This document shows, one piece after another, positions 6,260 through 13,810 of a stretch of DNA of 14,451 bases. Within the stretch, counting starts at the first letter, position 1; every line of letters begins with the position of its first letter. The notes under the pieces are model-generated. The model was not told the DNA's origin and made no database searches. It was given only the letters and a program-made list of their open reading frames with translations. The position numbers and the translations under genes were made by a program. Source of the stretch: JBCBSP01 sp964561235 (GTDB taxonomy: Bacteria; Pseudomonadota; Alphaproteobacteria; Caulobacterales; Maricaulaceae); the NCBI GenBank assembly GCA_964561235.1, contig CAZLOV010000050.1:1-14451 (forward strand), read 5' to 3'.

Positions 6260-7696
6260 CTAGTTCCGCAGGTTGATCGCCTCGACGAGCAGTTCGTCGG
6301 CGGTTGTGATGATCCGCGCGGAGGCGGAATAGGCGCGCTGGGTGATGATCAGGTTGGAGAACTCAGTGGCGATGTCGACGTTGGAATTCTCCAGCGCGCG
6401 CGCCTGGATCTCTCCCGAAGCGCCCTGGCCGGGCGCGTTCAGGGTGAACGCCCCGCTTTCCGGGGTGACCTGGAAGGAGCCGTCTCCCGCCGCCGCCATG
6501 CCGTTGGGGTTCACGACCGTGGCGATCGGCACCTGGTAGATCTGGCGCACGACGCCGTTTGTGAAGCGCGCGGAGACAAAACCGTCCTCGCTGACGTCCA
6601 CGCCGGCGAACGCCCCGAACACGGCGCCGTTGACGACGGTTGAATTGAGCACCGAGGGGCTGTCGAACTGGGTGATGCCGCCGGGCGTGCCCGCCGAGCC
6701 GAGATCGAGCGCGACGGTCTGAGCGCCGACACCGGTTGCGGGATCCCACTGGAACGCCCCCGCCGCCAGCGTGGCGGGATCGTTGTCCGACCCCAGGAAG
6801 GACAGCGAGTTCGGGAAGGTGGTGTTGGCCGGGTCGATATTGCCGTTGGTGTCGAACACGACGCGGCCGGTTGCGATCTGGCCGTCCACGAGGCCGGCGC
6901 CGGTCTGCACGTCCGTCGCCGGGGTGACGTGAAGCTCTGCAAACCAGGTGTTGGCCGAGGTGATCGGCGGGGTCGCGGCGGGATCGATCTCCGCCTTGAG
7001 CAATGAAAGGGTGAGCGAGCGCACGCCGCCCTGGCTGTCGAAGATCTGGATGGTGCGCTGGAAGTCGGGCGTAACCGCGCCCGAGGCCATGTTGTTGGCC
7101 GTGGCGGCCGCGTCATACGTGCCGCCGGCCTGAGCGGGCGCGGAGACCGCCTGGCTGGCCTGGAGGTTGGCGTTGATGCGCACCGAGGAGGTGGCTTCCG
7201 CAGCGCCGCCGATATTGTTCAGGTTGACCGCTTCAAGCAGATCCACGTTGGAGGGGTTCTGCGTCACCGTGCCGTCGGGCTGCACGCGCCAGCCGTAGAG
7301 ATACTGGCCCGCGTCGTTGCGCAGGAAGCCCGCCTCGTCGAGATCGAAGCCGCCCGAGCGGGTGAACAGCACGGGATCGGCGCCGGTGACGTTGGTGGGA
7401 TTGGGGCGCACCACGAAGAAGCCCTGGCCGGAGACGGCGAGGTCGGTCGAGGAGGCGGACGGGTTGAGAAGGCCCGCCGTGGTCACGTCGAGGCGCGAGT
7501 TGGAGGATACGCCGCCGGAGGCGTAGCGCGCCTCGCCGGAACCCGAGTTCGTCCGGTAGTTGGGCAGGAACTGCGTGTCCACGCGCTTGTAGCCGACGGT
7601 GTTCACATTGGCGATGTTGTCGGAAATGCCCGCCAGCGCCGAGGCGTTGGCGAGGAGGCCGGACGCGCCGGCGGCGAGGGCGGAATTGATGCTCAT
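6260..7696 (-). CDS. flgE: FlgE, flagellar hook protein
   Basis: FlgE polymerises into the hook, the flexible joint between rod and filament, after export through the flagellar type III channel. The 478-residue protein has the conserved rod/hook N-terminus (SALAAGASGLLANA at 5-18, then SDNIANVNTVGYKR at 25-38) and the matching C-terminal segment from SNVDIATEFSNLI (about 438-450) to the last residue, which together form the inner coiled core. Between them are hook-specific domains with SGQGFFVV and FTRSGGFDLDEAGFLRN. The length and the canonical hook termini distinguish it from the shorter rod proteins FlgF and FlgG. It has no cysteine. It is the last gene of the hook operon, 102 nt after flgD, the widest gap in that operon. 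A GGAG 12 nt before the start is the likely ribosome site. Confidence 0.94.
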   Translation of the reverse strand: MSINSALAAGASGLLANASALAGISDNIANVNTVGYKRVDTQFLPNYRTNSGSGEARYASGGVSSNSRLDVTTAGLLNPSASSTDLAVSGQGFFVVRPNPTNVTGADPVLFTRSGGFDLDEAGFLRNDAGQYLYGWRVQPDGTVTQNPSNVDLLEAVNLNNIGGAAEATSSVRINANLQASQAVSAPAQAGGTYDAAATANNMASGAVTPDFQRTIQIFDSQGGVRSLTLSLLKAEIDPAATPPITSANTWFAELHVTPATDVQTGAGLVDGQIATGRVVFDTNGNIDPANTTFPNSLSFLGSDNDPATLAAGAFQWDPATGVGAQTVALDLGSAGTPGGITQFDSPSVLNSTVVNGAVFGAFAGVDVSEDGFVSARFTNGVVRQIYQVPIATVVNPNGMAAAGDGSFQVTPESGAFTLNAPGQGASGEIQARALENSNVDIATEFSNLIITQRAYSASARIITTADELLVEAINLRN

Positions 7697-7798
7697 GACG
7701 TTTCGGGCTCCGTCTTCCCTTGGTTTGTGAAAGTCTTTTGTTGATGCGGAGCGTTCTGCTGGGTGGCGGCGCGCGGCTTCTTCCGGGCGCCGGATGTC

Positions 7799-8491
7799 CT
7801 AGACCGGCGGCTGCGGCTCCGGCGTGCGCACGCCGATCACGCGCGCAAGCGGCACGTCGAAGCCGTCGACGTTGAGGGTGACCTCGTCGCCGATGAAGTC
7901 CGCTGAGTTCACCAGACCGCTGGTGCGCACGGCGGCGGCGATGCTTTCGTCCCCGGCGTCGCGGGCGACGACCTCCAGGCTGTAGACGCCGTCGGGCAGC
8001 CGGTTGCCGTTGAGATCACGCCCGTCCCAGGCCAGTTCATGGCGGCCCTGGGAGGTCTGGCCGGGCAGGGTGGCGACGACGTCGCCCCGTTCGTCGGTCA
8101 CGACGAGATCGGTGCGCTCGGCGGGCCGGTCGAGAGTGTAGGTCCAGCGCGCGCCGCCCTCGTCAAGCCGGGTTTGCGGCGAGGAGGTCGTGACCTCCTT
8201 GCCCACGTAATCCGCCGCGGTCAGACGCGCGGTTGCGCTTTGCAGATCGAGGAGCGCCTGCAGGCTTTCGTTGGAGGCGATCTGCTGCTCGACCGTCGAG
8301 AACTGCACGAGCTGATCGATGAACTGGTTGGAGTCGAGCGGCTCCAGCGGGTCCTGATTGGCGAGCTGCTCGGTGAGCAATGTCAGAAACGTCTCGAAAT
8401 TGTCCGTCAGGGTCGCATTGTCGGCGGCCGTGTCGCGTCCGGCGCCGGCGGCGCCGGGCAGCGCGTTGGCGAGGGGATTGAGTTCTTCCAT
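7799..8491 (-). CDS. flgD: FlgD, hook assembly (cap/scaffolding) protein
   Basis: FlgD caps the growing hook and guides FlgE insertion; it is not part of the finished hook. The 230-residue protein shows the FlgD signature FETFLTLLTEQLANQDPLEP (32-51) followed by DSNQFIDQLVQFSTVEQ (53-69). A central beta-rich region follows, and then an Ig/FlgD-like beta domain with the typical HELAWDGRDLNGNRLPDGVY (151-170). The start is 25 nt after the fliK stop and has a strong AAGGAGG ribosome site (fliK-flgD gap), which suggests high translation. Its place between the length-control gene and the hook gene fits its job. Length is normal for the family. Confidence 0.95.
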   Translation of the reverse strand: MEELNPLANALPGAAGAGRDTAADNATLTDNFETFLTLLTEQLANQDPLEPLDSNQFIDQLVQFSTVEQQIASNESLQALLDLQSATARLTAADYVGKEVTTSSPQTRLDEGGARWTYTLDRPAERTDLVVTDERGDVVATLPGQTSQGRHELAWDGRDLNGNRLPDGVYSLEVVARDAGDESIAAAVRTSGLVNSADFIGDEVTLNVDGFDVPLARVIGVRTPEPQPPV

Positions 8492-8516
8492 CGCGGGAAG
8501 CCTCCTTGAGCCGGGT

Positions 8517-10187
8517 TCAGGCGCTTACGCTCACGCCCGCAGGCGCGCGCAGAGCAAATCCGTAAATCGAACGCGGGGGCGTCTCGCCGTCCGCGGGTGA
8601 GTCGTCGAGGCGCGCATAGAGCGTTTCGCCCAGCCGCGCCGGCGTTGCGGCCTCGTCGCGGGCCTCCCCGCCTGAGCGGTCCTCGCCCAGCTGGAAGGAC
8701 AGACCGTTATCGGCGAGGTCGAGGCCGGCCTCCGCCAGCGCCTTCTCCAGATCGCGCGCGGAGCGTTGCAGCGCGTCGAGGCTGTCGGCGCGTTCAGCGG
8801 TGAGGACCGCGCTGACCTTGTTGTCGGGGCCAAGCTCGAGCTTGACCTCGACCCGGCCGAGTTCGGGCGGATCGAGCCGGATGTCGAACACGCGCGCGCC
8901 GTCATTGAAGCGCCGCGCGATATGGGCGCCGAGGGCATGGGCGGCGTGCGGGGCGAGCCGCGCCTGGGCCTGGGTCTGACCGGCTGCGGCCTGGCTGCGC
9001 TGGATGTCCGCGCGCGTCTCCGTCGCCCGCTCGCCGGATGCCGGATCCAGCGCGGGGTCGGGCGCGGGTTCGAAGGCGTCCGGCGCGGTCTCCAGCGGGG
9101 TGAGCGGAGCCTGCGCAGGCGTCTTTGCAGGGGTGAGGATGAGCGCTGCATCCGCCTGCGTGCGGGCGCCGGCGCTGGCGGCGGCCGGGTCGGGCGCCCT
9201 CAGGCCCGGATCGGCGGCGCGCGGCTCGGCGACGGCTGCATCGCCTGTGCGCGCGGACGCCTGATCGCTCTTCGAGATGAAGATGGCGGTCTTCTTCTCG
9301 CTCTGCGGTTTCTCGACGGCCGGCGGCTTGACCGGCGGGGCGGGCGGCGCGGCGCTGACGTCGTCGACGGCGGCGCGCGCGGTCCGGTCGGGCGTGGGCG
9401 CGGCGGTCTGCTCGGGCGCGCGGCGGGCTTCGGCTTGCGGACCCTCCGCAGGCGGGTTGGACGCAGCCGCTGCGGCGCGTTCAAGGCCCGGCTGCGCCTT
9501 CACCGGCGGCTGGGAGACAGCCGGAGAGGCCGCTTGCGCGGCGTCAGCCTTGCTAACCGTCGCCTTCGGCGCGGCATACGGCTGCGGCTCCGGTTCCGGC
9601 TCGGCCTTTCGCGGCGCAGGCGGGGAGGCTTGCGCGTCAACGTCCGCCTGAAGCTCCGGATCGGCGCCGGCCGGTGCGTTCGACGGCGCCGGATCGCCCG
9701 GAGCCGGCGCTGCCGCAGCGCGCTCAAACCCTGGCAGGGCGGAGGCGGGCGGCTGCGATATGTCCCCGGAGATCGCCGGAGCGGCGCGTTCAAGGCCTGG
9801 CGCAGCGGGGACCGGCGGCTGGGAAATGTCCGCCGGCGCCGATGGCGCATCGGCTTGGGCGGCTTGAACCGGCGCGTTCCGCCCGCCTTCGCCGCTTGCC
9901 GGCCCAGTGTTTTCCGGCAGGGCGGGAAGGCTAAGGGCAAGTCCGGCGTCCGCTCCGGCCGCGTCCGCTTCAACGCTGTCCGCCGCATCGATAGAGCCCT
10001 CGCCCGGCGCAGGCGCGCGCGCGCTCCCGGCCGCGCGCTCGCCTCCGGACGCAGCCGCCGCAGCGCCCCCGCGCAGCAACGCCAGCACCCCGGCGAAGGC
10101 GTCCGCCGCCTCGCCGGCCGGCGCCGCCGGCGCGCCCGTTGCGGGGCGCGCCTGGGGAACAAGAAACTCGATCGGCGATGCGGTCAT
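8517..10187 (-). CDS. fliK: FliK-type hook-length control protein
   Basis: FliK is an exported ruler that measures hook length and switches the export gate from hook to filament substrates by contacting FlhB. The 556-residue protein is mostly Ala/Pro-rich and probably disordered (about 1-400), as expected for a ruler. The C-terminal Flg_hook domain (about 415-502) carries the recognisable core FDIRLDPPELGRVEVKLEL (434-452) and the following helix LDALQRSARDLEKALAEAGL (470-489). Three near-identical 16-residue blocks, (I/V)SQPP-x5-G(L/F)ERAA, occur at 121-136, 143-158 and 224-239. The start ATG at 10187 is preceded by AGGA 10 nt upstream, and a sigma-54-type promoter lies about 130 nt upstream. 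It is first in the hook operon. The N-terminal 400 residues cannot be assigned by sequence; the C-terminal domain and context carry the call. Confidence 0.88.
   Translation of the reverse strand: MTASPIEFLVPQARPATGAPAAPAGEAADAFAGVLALLRGGAAAAASGGERAAGSARAPAPGEGSIDAADSVEADAAGADAGLALSLPALPENTGPASGEGGRNAPVQAAQADAPSAPADISQPPVPAAPGLERAAPAISGDISQPPASALPGFERAAAAPAPGDPAPSNAPAGADPELQADVDAQASPPAPRKAEPEPEPQPYAAPKATVSKADAAQAASPAVSQPPVKAQPGLERAAAAASNPPAEGPQAEARRAPEQTAAPTPDRTARAAVDDVSAAPPAPPVKPPAVEKPQSEKKTAIFISKSDQASARTGDAAVAEPRAADPGLRAPDPAAASAGARTQADAALILTPAKTPAQAPLTPLETAPDAFEPAPDPALDPASGERATETRADIQRSQAAAGQTQAQARLAPHAAHALGAHIARRFNDGARVFDIRLDPPELGRVEVKLELGPDNKVSAVLTAERADSLDALQRSARDLEKALAEAGLDLADNGLSFQLGEDRSGGEARDEAATPARLGETLYARLDDSPADGETPPRSIYGFALRAPAGVSVSA
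9471..9827 (-). repeat. Three 48-bp coding repeats in the FliK ruler region
   Basis: Copies at 9780-9827, 9714-9761 and 9471-9518 encode ISQPPVPAAPGLERAA, ISQPPASALPGFERAA and VSQPPVKAQPGLERAA. The first two start 66 bp apart (22 residues) and the third starts 243 bp beyond the second. They diverge at the DNA level, mostly in the middle five codons, so they are not very recent duplications. Confidence 0.85.
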
Positions 10188-10316
10188 CGACCCGCCATCC
10201 TCACGTCTGGCCTCTCAAGAGGCTTCGCTTGTCGGGATGCGCCGCTTTTTGCCGCGTCTGGCCCCGGATCGGCCTTGGCGCAGACAGGGTGCGCAAGGCG
10301 GGGCGGCGATCAGGCA

Positions 10317-10331
10317 GCAAGCGCCATGCCA
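10317..10331 (-). promoter_or_regulatory. Sigma-54-type promoter for fliK-flgD-flgE
   Basis: The minus strand reads TGGCAT-GGCGC-TTGC followed by T and preceded by T, against the sigma-54 consensus YTGGCAC-N5-TTGCW: one mismatch, C to T, a common variant. Spacing between the GG and GC dinucleotides is exact. The expected transcription start is near 10305, giving a leader of about 118 nt before fliK. The Caulobacter hook operon is sigma-54 and FlbD dependent. Confidence 0.8.
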
Positions 10332-10406
10332 ATCGATATCGCTGAAAATCAAATGAAATCAGAGGATCAGCCCCGATGATCCGGCGCCGATCGGCAAGTT
10401 CGACCG

Positions 10407-10415
10407 GGCAGAATC
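10407..10415 (+). promoter_or_regulatory. FlbD-like half-site between the divergent promoters
   Basis: GGCAGAATC is identical to the left arm, centre and first two bases of the right arm of the 10587-10599 palindrome; the rest of the right arm is lost here (GCG instead of TGCC). It sits 26 bp upstream of the flgK -24 element and about 100 bp upstream of the predicted fliK start. That is a normal enhancer position for the hook operon. It contains GAATC, a CcrM methylation sequence. Confidence 0.4.
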
Positions 10416-10440
10416 GCGCTGGGGCGGGGTGCGGGTCTGT

Positions 10441-10455
10441 TGGCCCGGCGCTTGC
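10441..10455 (+). promoter_or_regulatory. Sigma-54-type promoter for flgK-flgL
   Basis: TGGCCC-GGCGC-TTGC, preceded by T, matches the sigma-54 consensus TGGCAC-N5-TTGC with one change (A to C) and exact spacing. Its spacer and -12 element, GGCGCTTGC, are identical to those of the opposing fliK promoter. The expected start is near 10467, which gives an unusually long leader of about 215 nt before flgK. Confidence 0.72.
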
Positions 10456-10586
10456 GCCTTCATGCCTTGCGATGTTCGCCAGAAGGGCGGGCGCGTTACC
10501 GGTCAGATTGCAGAAAGCAGAACAATGACAACGGTTTGGGTGATTGCGAATGACAGCTGGGCGTCCGCGTTCAGCAACCGGGGCCC

Positions 10587-10616
10587 GGCAGAATCTGCCC
10601 CCAACCCGGCAGGAAT
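10587..10616 (+). promoter_or_regulatory. ftr-like FlbD-binding elements in the flgK leader
   Basis: GGCAGA-A-TCTGCC (10587-10599) is a perfect 6-bp inverted repeat around one base. A second copy of its left part, CCCGGCAG-GAAT, begins at 10605, 21 bp after the first CCCGGCAG at 10584, which is two helical turns. The palindrome resembles the Caulobacter ftr elements bound by FlbD. Its position about 125 bp downstream of the predicted flgK start recalls the Caulobacter flbG-flaN region, where ftr sites lie downstream of the flaN start. Binding is inferred, not shown. Confidence 0.6.
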
Positions 10617-10681
10617 GTTCCTCAAGGTCCGGTTAAGGCGGCCGTCGTGCCCCCCGGGCGAGCGGATGAAGGCGCGCTGAC

Positions 10682-12805
10682 ATGGCGATCAACCAGATCA
10701 TCGGCAATGCCCTTTCAGGCCTGCAGGCCAGTCAGATCGGCATCCGCACGGCGTCCAACAACGTCGCCAACGTCAACACGCCCGGCTATGCGCGCTCGCA
10801 GGTCGAATTCGCCGCGCGCAGCATAGGCGGCCAGGGGCAGGGCGTCGCCGTGGAAGGCGTGCGCCGGGTTGCGGACGAGTTTCTCTCCGCCGCCTCGCGC
10901 CGGGCCGGCTCCGATCTTGGCGCAGCGGAAATCACGGCGCGCTTCCTTGACCGCATCCAGGCGCAGTTCGGCGCGACGGACGATGAAGGCTCGCTGTTCG
11001 GCCGCCTGAATTCGGCGATCGACGCGATCGCCACGGCGGCGGTCGATCCCACCCAGACCGCCGCGCGCGCCTCGGCCGCCTCGGAGATCCAGTCCTTCTT
11101 CGACGAGGCCGCGCGGCTGTCGCGCGAAATCCGCCAGGTGCGCGGCGAGGTCGACAGCCAGATCGCCTCCCAGGTGGAGCGGATCAACGAGATCCTTGAC
11201 GAACTCGGCCGGCTCAACGGCGAGATCCAGACGCTGACCGCGACCAGCTCCGACGCCACCGGCGCGCTCAACCGCCAGTCCGAGCTGCTCGACGAACTCT
11301 CCGGCTATCTCGACATCTCCACCGACACCCAGCTCGACGGCCGCGTTTTCGTGCGCACCGGCAACGGCGTCTCGCTGCTCGACAACAATACGGTGGAGCT
11401 GAGATACGCCCCGGCCGCTTCGGGCGGCTTCGACGTGGAGTACGGCGCGATCACCGCGGTCGTCTCGGGTTCGGGGGCAACGATCGATCTCGACGCCGAC
11501 ATCCGGTCCGGCGAGCTGCGCGGGCTTTTGAACCTGCGCGACGAGGAGCTGCCTGCGCTCGCCTCCGAGCTCGCCGAGTTCACCGCCAAGACCGCCGACG
11601 CGCTCAACCGCGCGCACAACGAAGCCACCGCCGTGCCTGCGCCGGGGCTGCTGGAGGGGCGCAACACCGGCCTTCTGGGCACCGACATACTCACCGGTTC
11701 GGGCGAGAGCACGGTGGCGATCGTGGACGCAAACGGCGATCTCCTCGCGCGCGCCGACATCGTGTTTGCGGCGGGCTCCTTCACCGTGAACGGCGGGCCG
11801 GCGGGAACCACCATCGCCGATCTCGCCGCGCAGATCGACGCGGCGCTGGGCGTCAACGGAGCGGCGAACTTCGCCGACGGACGGCTGACGCTCACCGCCG
11901 CCGGCGGAAACGGCGTTGCTGTCGCCCAGAGCGAAACGGCGCCCTCCAGCCTTGGCGGGCGCAGCTTCTCGGCCTTCTTCGGCTTGAACGACCTGATCTC
12001 GTCCACGCGGCCCAATTTCTATGAAACCGCGATCACGGGCGGCGGCGTGCTGGACGCCGCGCCGGGCGGGGAGCTCCGCTTTGCCGTCACGGGCGCGGAC
12101 GGACGTCCGGAAACCGAGATCACCGTCGCTGCGCCCGGCGGCGCGGCGACGGTCACCGATTTCGTCAACGCCCTCAACGCCGGCGTCGCGCCCTACGGCG
12201 CCTATGCGCTCGACGGCGACGGCCAGCTCAACTTCACCCCGGCCGCAGCGTTTGCGAATTTCGAGGTCAGTCTCGTGGAGGACACCACCGAGCGCGGCTC
12301 CACCGGGCTGAGCCTTTCCCAGGTGTTCGGCATCGGCGACGCCGCACGCCAGAACCGCGCCGAGATCCAGACCGTGCGCCCGGAGATCCGCGCCGACAGC
12401 AGCCGGCTGGCCTTCGCCAAGCTGGACATCACCCCGGCCTCGGTCGCGGGCGATACGGTGCTGTTCGCCGGCGACGCCCGCGGCGGTCAGGACCTGCAGA
12501 ACGCGCTCTCGCGTCCGATCAGCTTCGATACCGCAGGCGCGCTTGCTGGCGGGGTCTCCACCATCGACCAGTACGCCGGACGGCTCGCCGGCGATGTGGG
12601 CGCCCGGGCCGCCGCGGCCCAGCGCGCCCAGCGCAGCGCGGAAAGCGTCCAGAGCGCCGCCGATCAGCGCCGCGCCGACGTCGAAGGGGTCAATCTCGAC
12701 GAAGAACTCGCGAACATGACCCTGTTCCAGCAGTCCTACAACGCCTCCGCGCGCATGCTCCAGGCTGCGCGGGAGATGACCGAAACGCTGCTGAGCATCG
12801 TCTAG
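10682..12805 (+). CDS. flgK: FlgK, hook-filament junction protein 1
   Basis: FlgK (HAP1) forms the first ring of the junction between hook and filament and is exported after the FliK-driven switch. The 707-residue protein has the conserved N-terminus (ALSGLQASQIGIRTASNNVANVNTPGY at 10-36, overlapping the rod/hook motif) and the FlgK/FlgE C-terminal motif GVNLDEELANMTLFQQSYNA (669-688). Heptad-rich helices (about 75-210) follow the N-terminus. At 707 residues it is about 160 longer than E. coli FlgK (547). The extra length is mostly two similar beta-type modules at about 342-437 and 463-553. An AAGG 10 nt upstream of the ATG is a modest ribosome site. It is followed 21 nt later by flgL, with a sigma-54-type promoter about 230 bp upstream. 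Confidence 0.95.
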   Translation: MAINQIIGNALSGLQASQIGIRTASNNVANVNTPGYARSQVEFAARSIGGQGQGVAVEGVRRVADEFLSAASRRAGSDLGAAEITARFLDRIQAQFGATDDEGSLFGRLNSAIDAIATAAVDPTQTAARASAASEIQSFFDEAARLSREIRQVRGEVDSQIASQVERINEILDELGRLNGEIQTLTATSSDATGALNRQSELLDELSGYLDISTDTQLDGRVFVRTGNGVSLLDNNTVELRYAPAASGGFDVEYGAITAVVSGSGATIDLDADIRSGELRGLLNLRDEELPALASELAEFTAKTADALNRAHNEATAVPAPGLLEGRNTGLLGTDILTGSGESTVAIVDANGDLLARADIVFAAGSFTVNGGPAGTTIADLAAQIDAALGVNGAANFADGRLTLTAAGGNGVAVAQSETAPSSLGGRSFSAFFGLNDLISSTRPNFYETAITGGGVLDAAPGGELRFAVTGADGRPETEITVAAPGGAATVTDFVNALNAGVAPYGAYALDGDGQLNFTPAAAFANFEVSLVEDTTERGSTGLSLSQVFGIGDAARQNRAEIQTVRPEIRADSSRLAFAKLDITPASVAGDTVLFAGDARGGQDLQNALSRPISFDTAGALAGGVSTIDQYAGRLAGDVGARAAAAQRAQRSAESVQSAADQRRADVEGVNLDEELANMTLFQQSYNASARMLQAAREMTETLLSIV

Positions 12806-12826
12806 GCCCAGGAGGGAGAAACCCGA

Positions 12827-13735
12827 ATGCGCATTTCAACCGCCGCCGCCGCCGAAAGCGCGCTTCTGAACCTGATGCGCGCCCAGCGCGACCAGGTCGA
12901 AGCCGGTCAGCAGGTCTCCTCCGGCAAGCTGGGCCAGGACCTCAAGGCCTACGGCTTCCGCGCCGAAACGATCACCGCGACCCGCGCGGCCCAGTCGCGC
13001 GCGGAGAGCTATGCGGCCTCGCTCACCCGGCTGGAAGGCCGGCTTGAGGTGCAGGATCTCGCCTTCGCCGAGCTGTCCGACGTCGCCACGGAGCTGCGCA
13101 CCACGCTGACCACGACGGACGGCACCTTCCTGATGAACGACGTCCAGCAGCTCTTCGAGCGCGCACGGCAGGTCCTCAACACGCGCTCGGCCAATGGCGG
13201 CTACATCTTCGGAGGCACGCGCACCGACCAGCCGCCGTTCACCGCCGGCAGCCTCGCCGACCTCGCCGGCCCGGCGGCCGCCGCCGACTTCTTCGAGAAC
13301 TCCAGCCGCACCCCCACCGCGCGGGTTTCCGATGCGACGGTGATTGAAACCGGGTTCCTCGCCGATGACGTCGGCCAGTCGCTGATGGAAGCCTTCGAGC
13401 GCATCGCCGAGTTCGATGCGCTCGAACCGTTCGGCGGCCAGGTGTCTCCAACCCAGCAGGCCTTCCTACAGACCGAAGTGGGCAACGTCATCGCGGCGTT
13501 CGACCGCATCAATGAACGTCAGGCGGAGAACGGCGTGCGTCAGGCGGAAATCGAGCGTGCGGTGCGCGCCTTCGAGATAGAGGCGGACTTCTTCCAGACG
13601 GTCCTTGCAGACCTTGAAGAGGTCGACATCGCCGAGGCGGCGACGCGCTTCCAGCAGGCCCAGACCGCCGTGCAGGTCGCCGCCCAGACCTTCTCCAACC
13701 TCACGTCGGTCTCGCTCCTTCCGTTCCTGCGCTAG
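12827..13735 (+). CDS. flgL: FlgL, hook-filament junction protein 3 (flagellin-like)
   Basis: FlgL (HAP3) makes the second ring of the hook-filament junction, onto which flagellin polymerises. The 302-residue protein has the flagellin-type N-terminal helices (about 1-120, with QVSSGK at 29-34) and the FlgL hallmark NGGYIFGGTRTDQPPF (123-138). A C-terminal helical segment (about 225-300) ends in NLTSVSLLPFLR. No flagellin-like surface domain of large size is present, and length is normal for FlgL. A strong AGGAGGGAG lies upstream of the ATG, 21 nt after the flgK stop, so it is co-transcribed with flgK. It is the last flagellar gene on this side of the cluster; no flagellin gene is in the window. 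Confidence 0.94.
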   Translation: MRISTAAAAESALLNLMRAQRDQVEAGQQVSSGKLGQDLKAYGFRAETITATRAAQSRAESYAASLTRLEGRLEVQDLAFAELSDVATELRTTLTTTDGTFLMNDVQQLFERARQVLNTRSANGGYIFGGTRTDQPPFTAGSLADLAGPAAAADFFENSSRTPTARVSDATVIETGFLADDVGQSLMEAFERIAEFDALEPFGGQVSPTQQAFLQTEVGNVIAAFDRINERQAENGVRQAEIERAVRAFEIEADFFQTVLADLEEVDIAEAATRFQQAQTAVQVAAQTFSNLTSVSLLPFLR

Positions 13736-13789
13736 GGCGGAACTGGCGCCGGGGGCGGCGAAGCGTTATATGCGCCCCTCATTCGTTCG

Positions 13790-13810
13790 CCGCCGGCCTT
13801 GACCCGGCGG
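13790..13810 (+). other. GC-rich hairpin directly before the mnmA ribosome site
   Basis: The perfect 7-bp arms CCGCCGG (13790-13796) and CCGGCGG (13804-13810) have a 7-nt loop. No T run follows, so it is not a standard terminator for flgL, though factor-assisted ending is possible. The purine-rich ribosome site GGGGAGAGGA begins at the next base, so the hairpin could affect mnmA translation. No convincing promoter was seen in the 87-bp gap, apart from an isolated TTATAT at 13766-13771. Confidence 0.45.

Noticed and set aside
7697..7798. Possible separate promoter or terminator between flgD and flgE
   Set aside because: A GC-rich imperfect inverted repeat is present near 7770-7790 but no T run follows, and no sigma-54 element was found. 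The gap is treated as an intra-operon spacer.
8766..10379. Plus-strand open frame (537 codons) opposite fliK
   Set aside because: Extremely Arg/Gly-rich and an artefact of the Ala/Pro-rich GC-biased fliK. It also runs through the fliK promoter region.
10429..10680. 83-codon plus-strand open frame ending just before flgK
   Set aside because: It begins upstream of the sigma-54 -24 element, covers the promoter and the FlbD-like sites, has no good ribosome site and no family resemblance. The region is better read as promoter plus leader. A shorter product from an internal ATG (10525) cannot be excluded but has no support.
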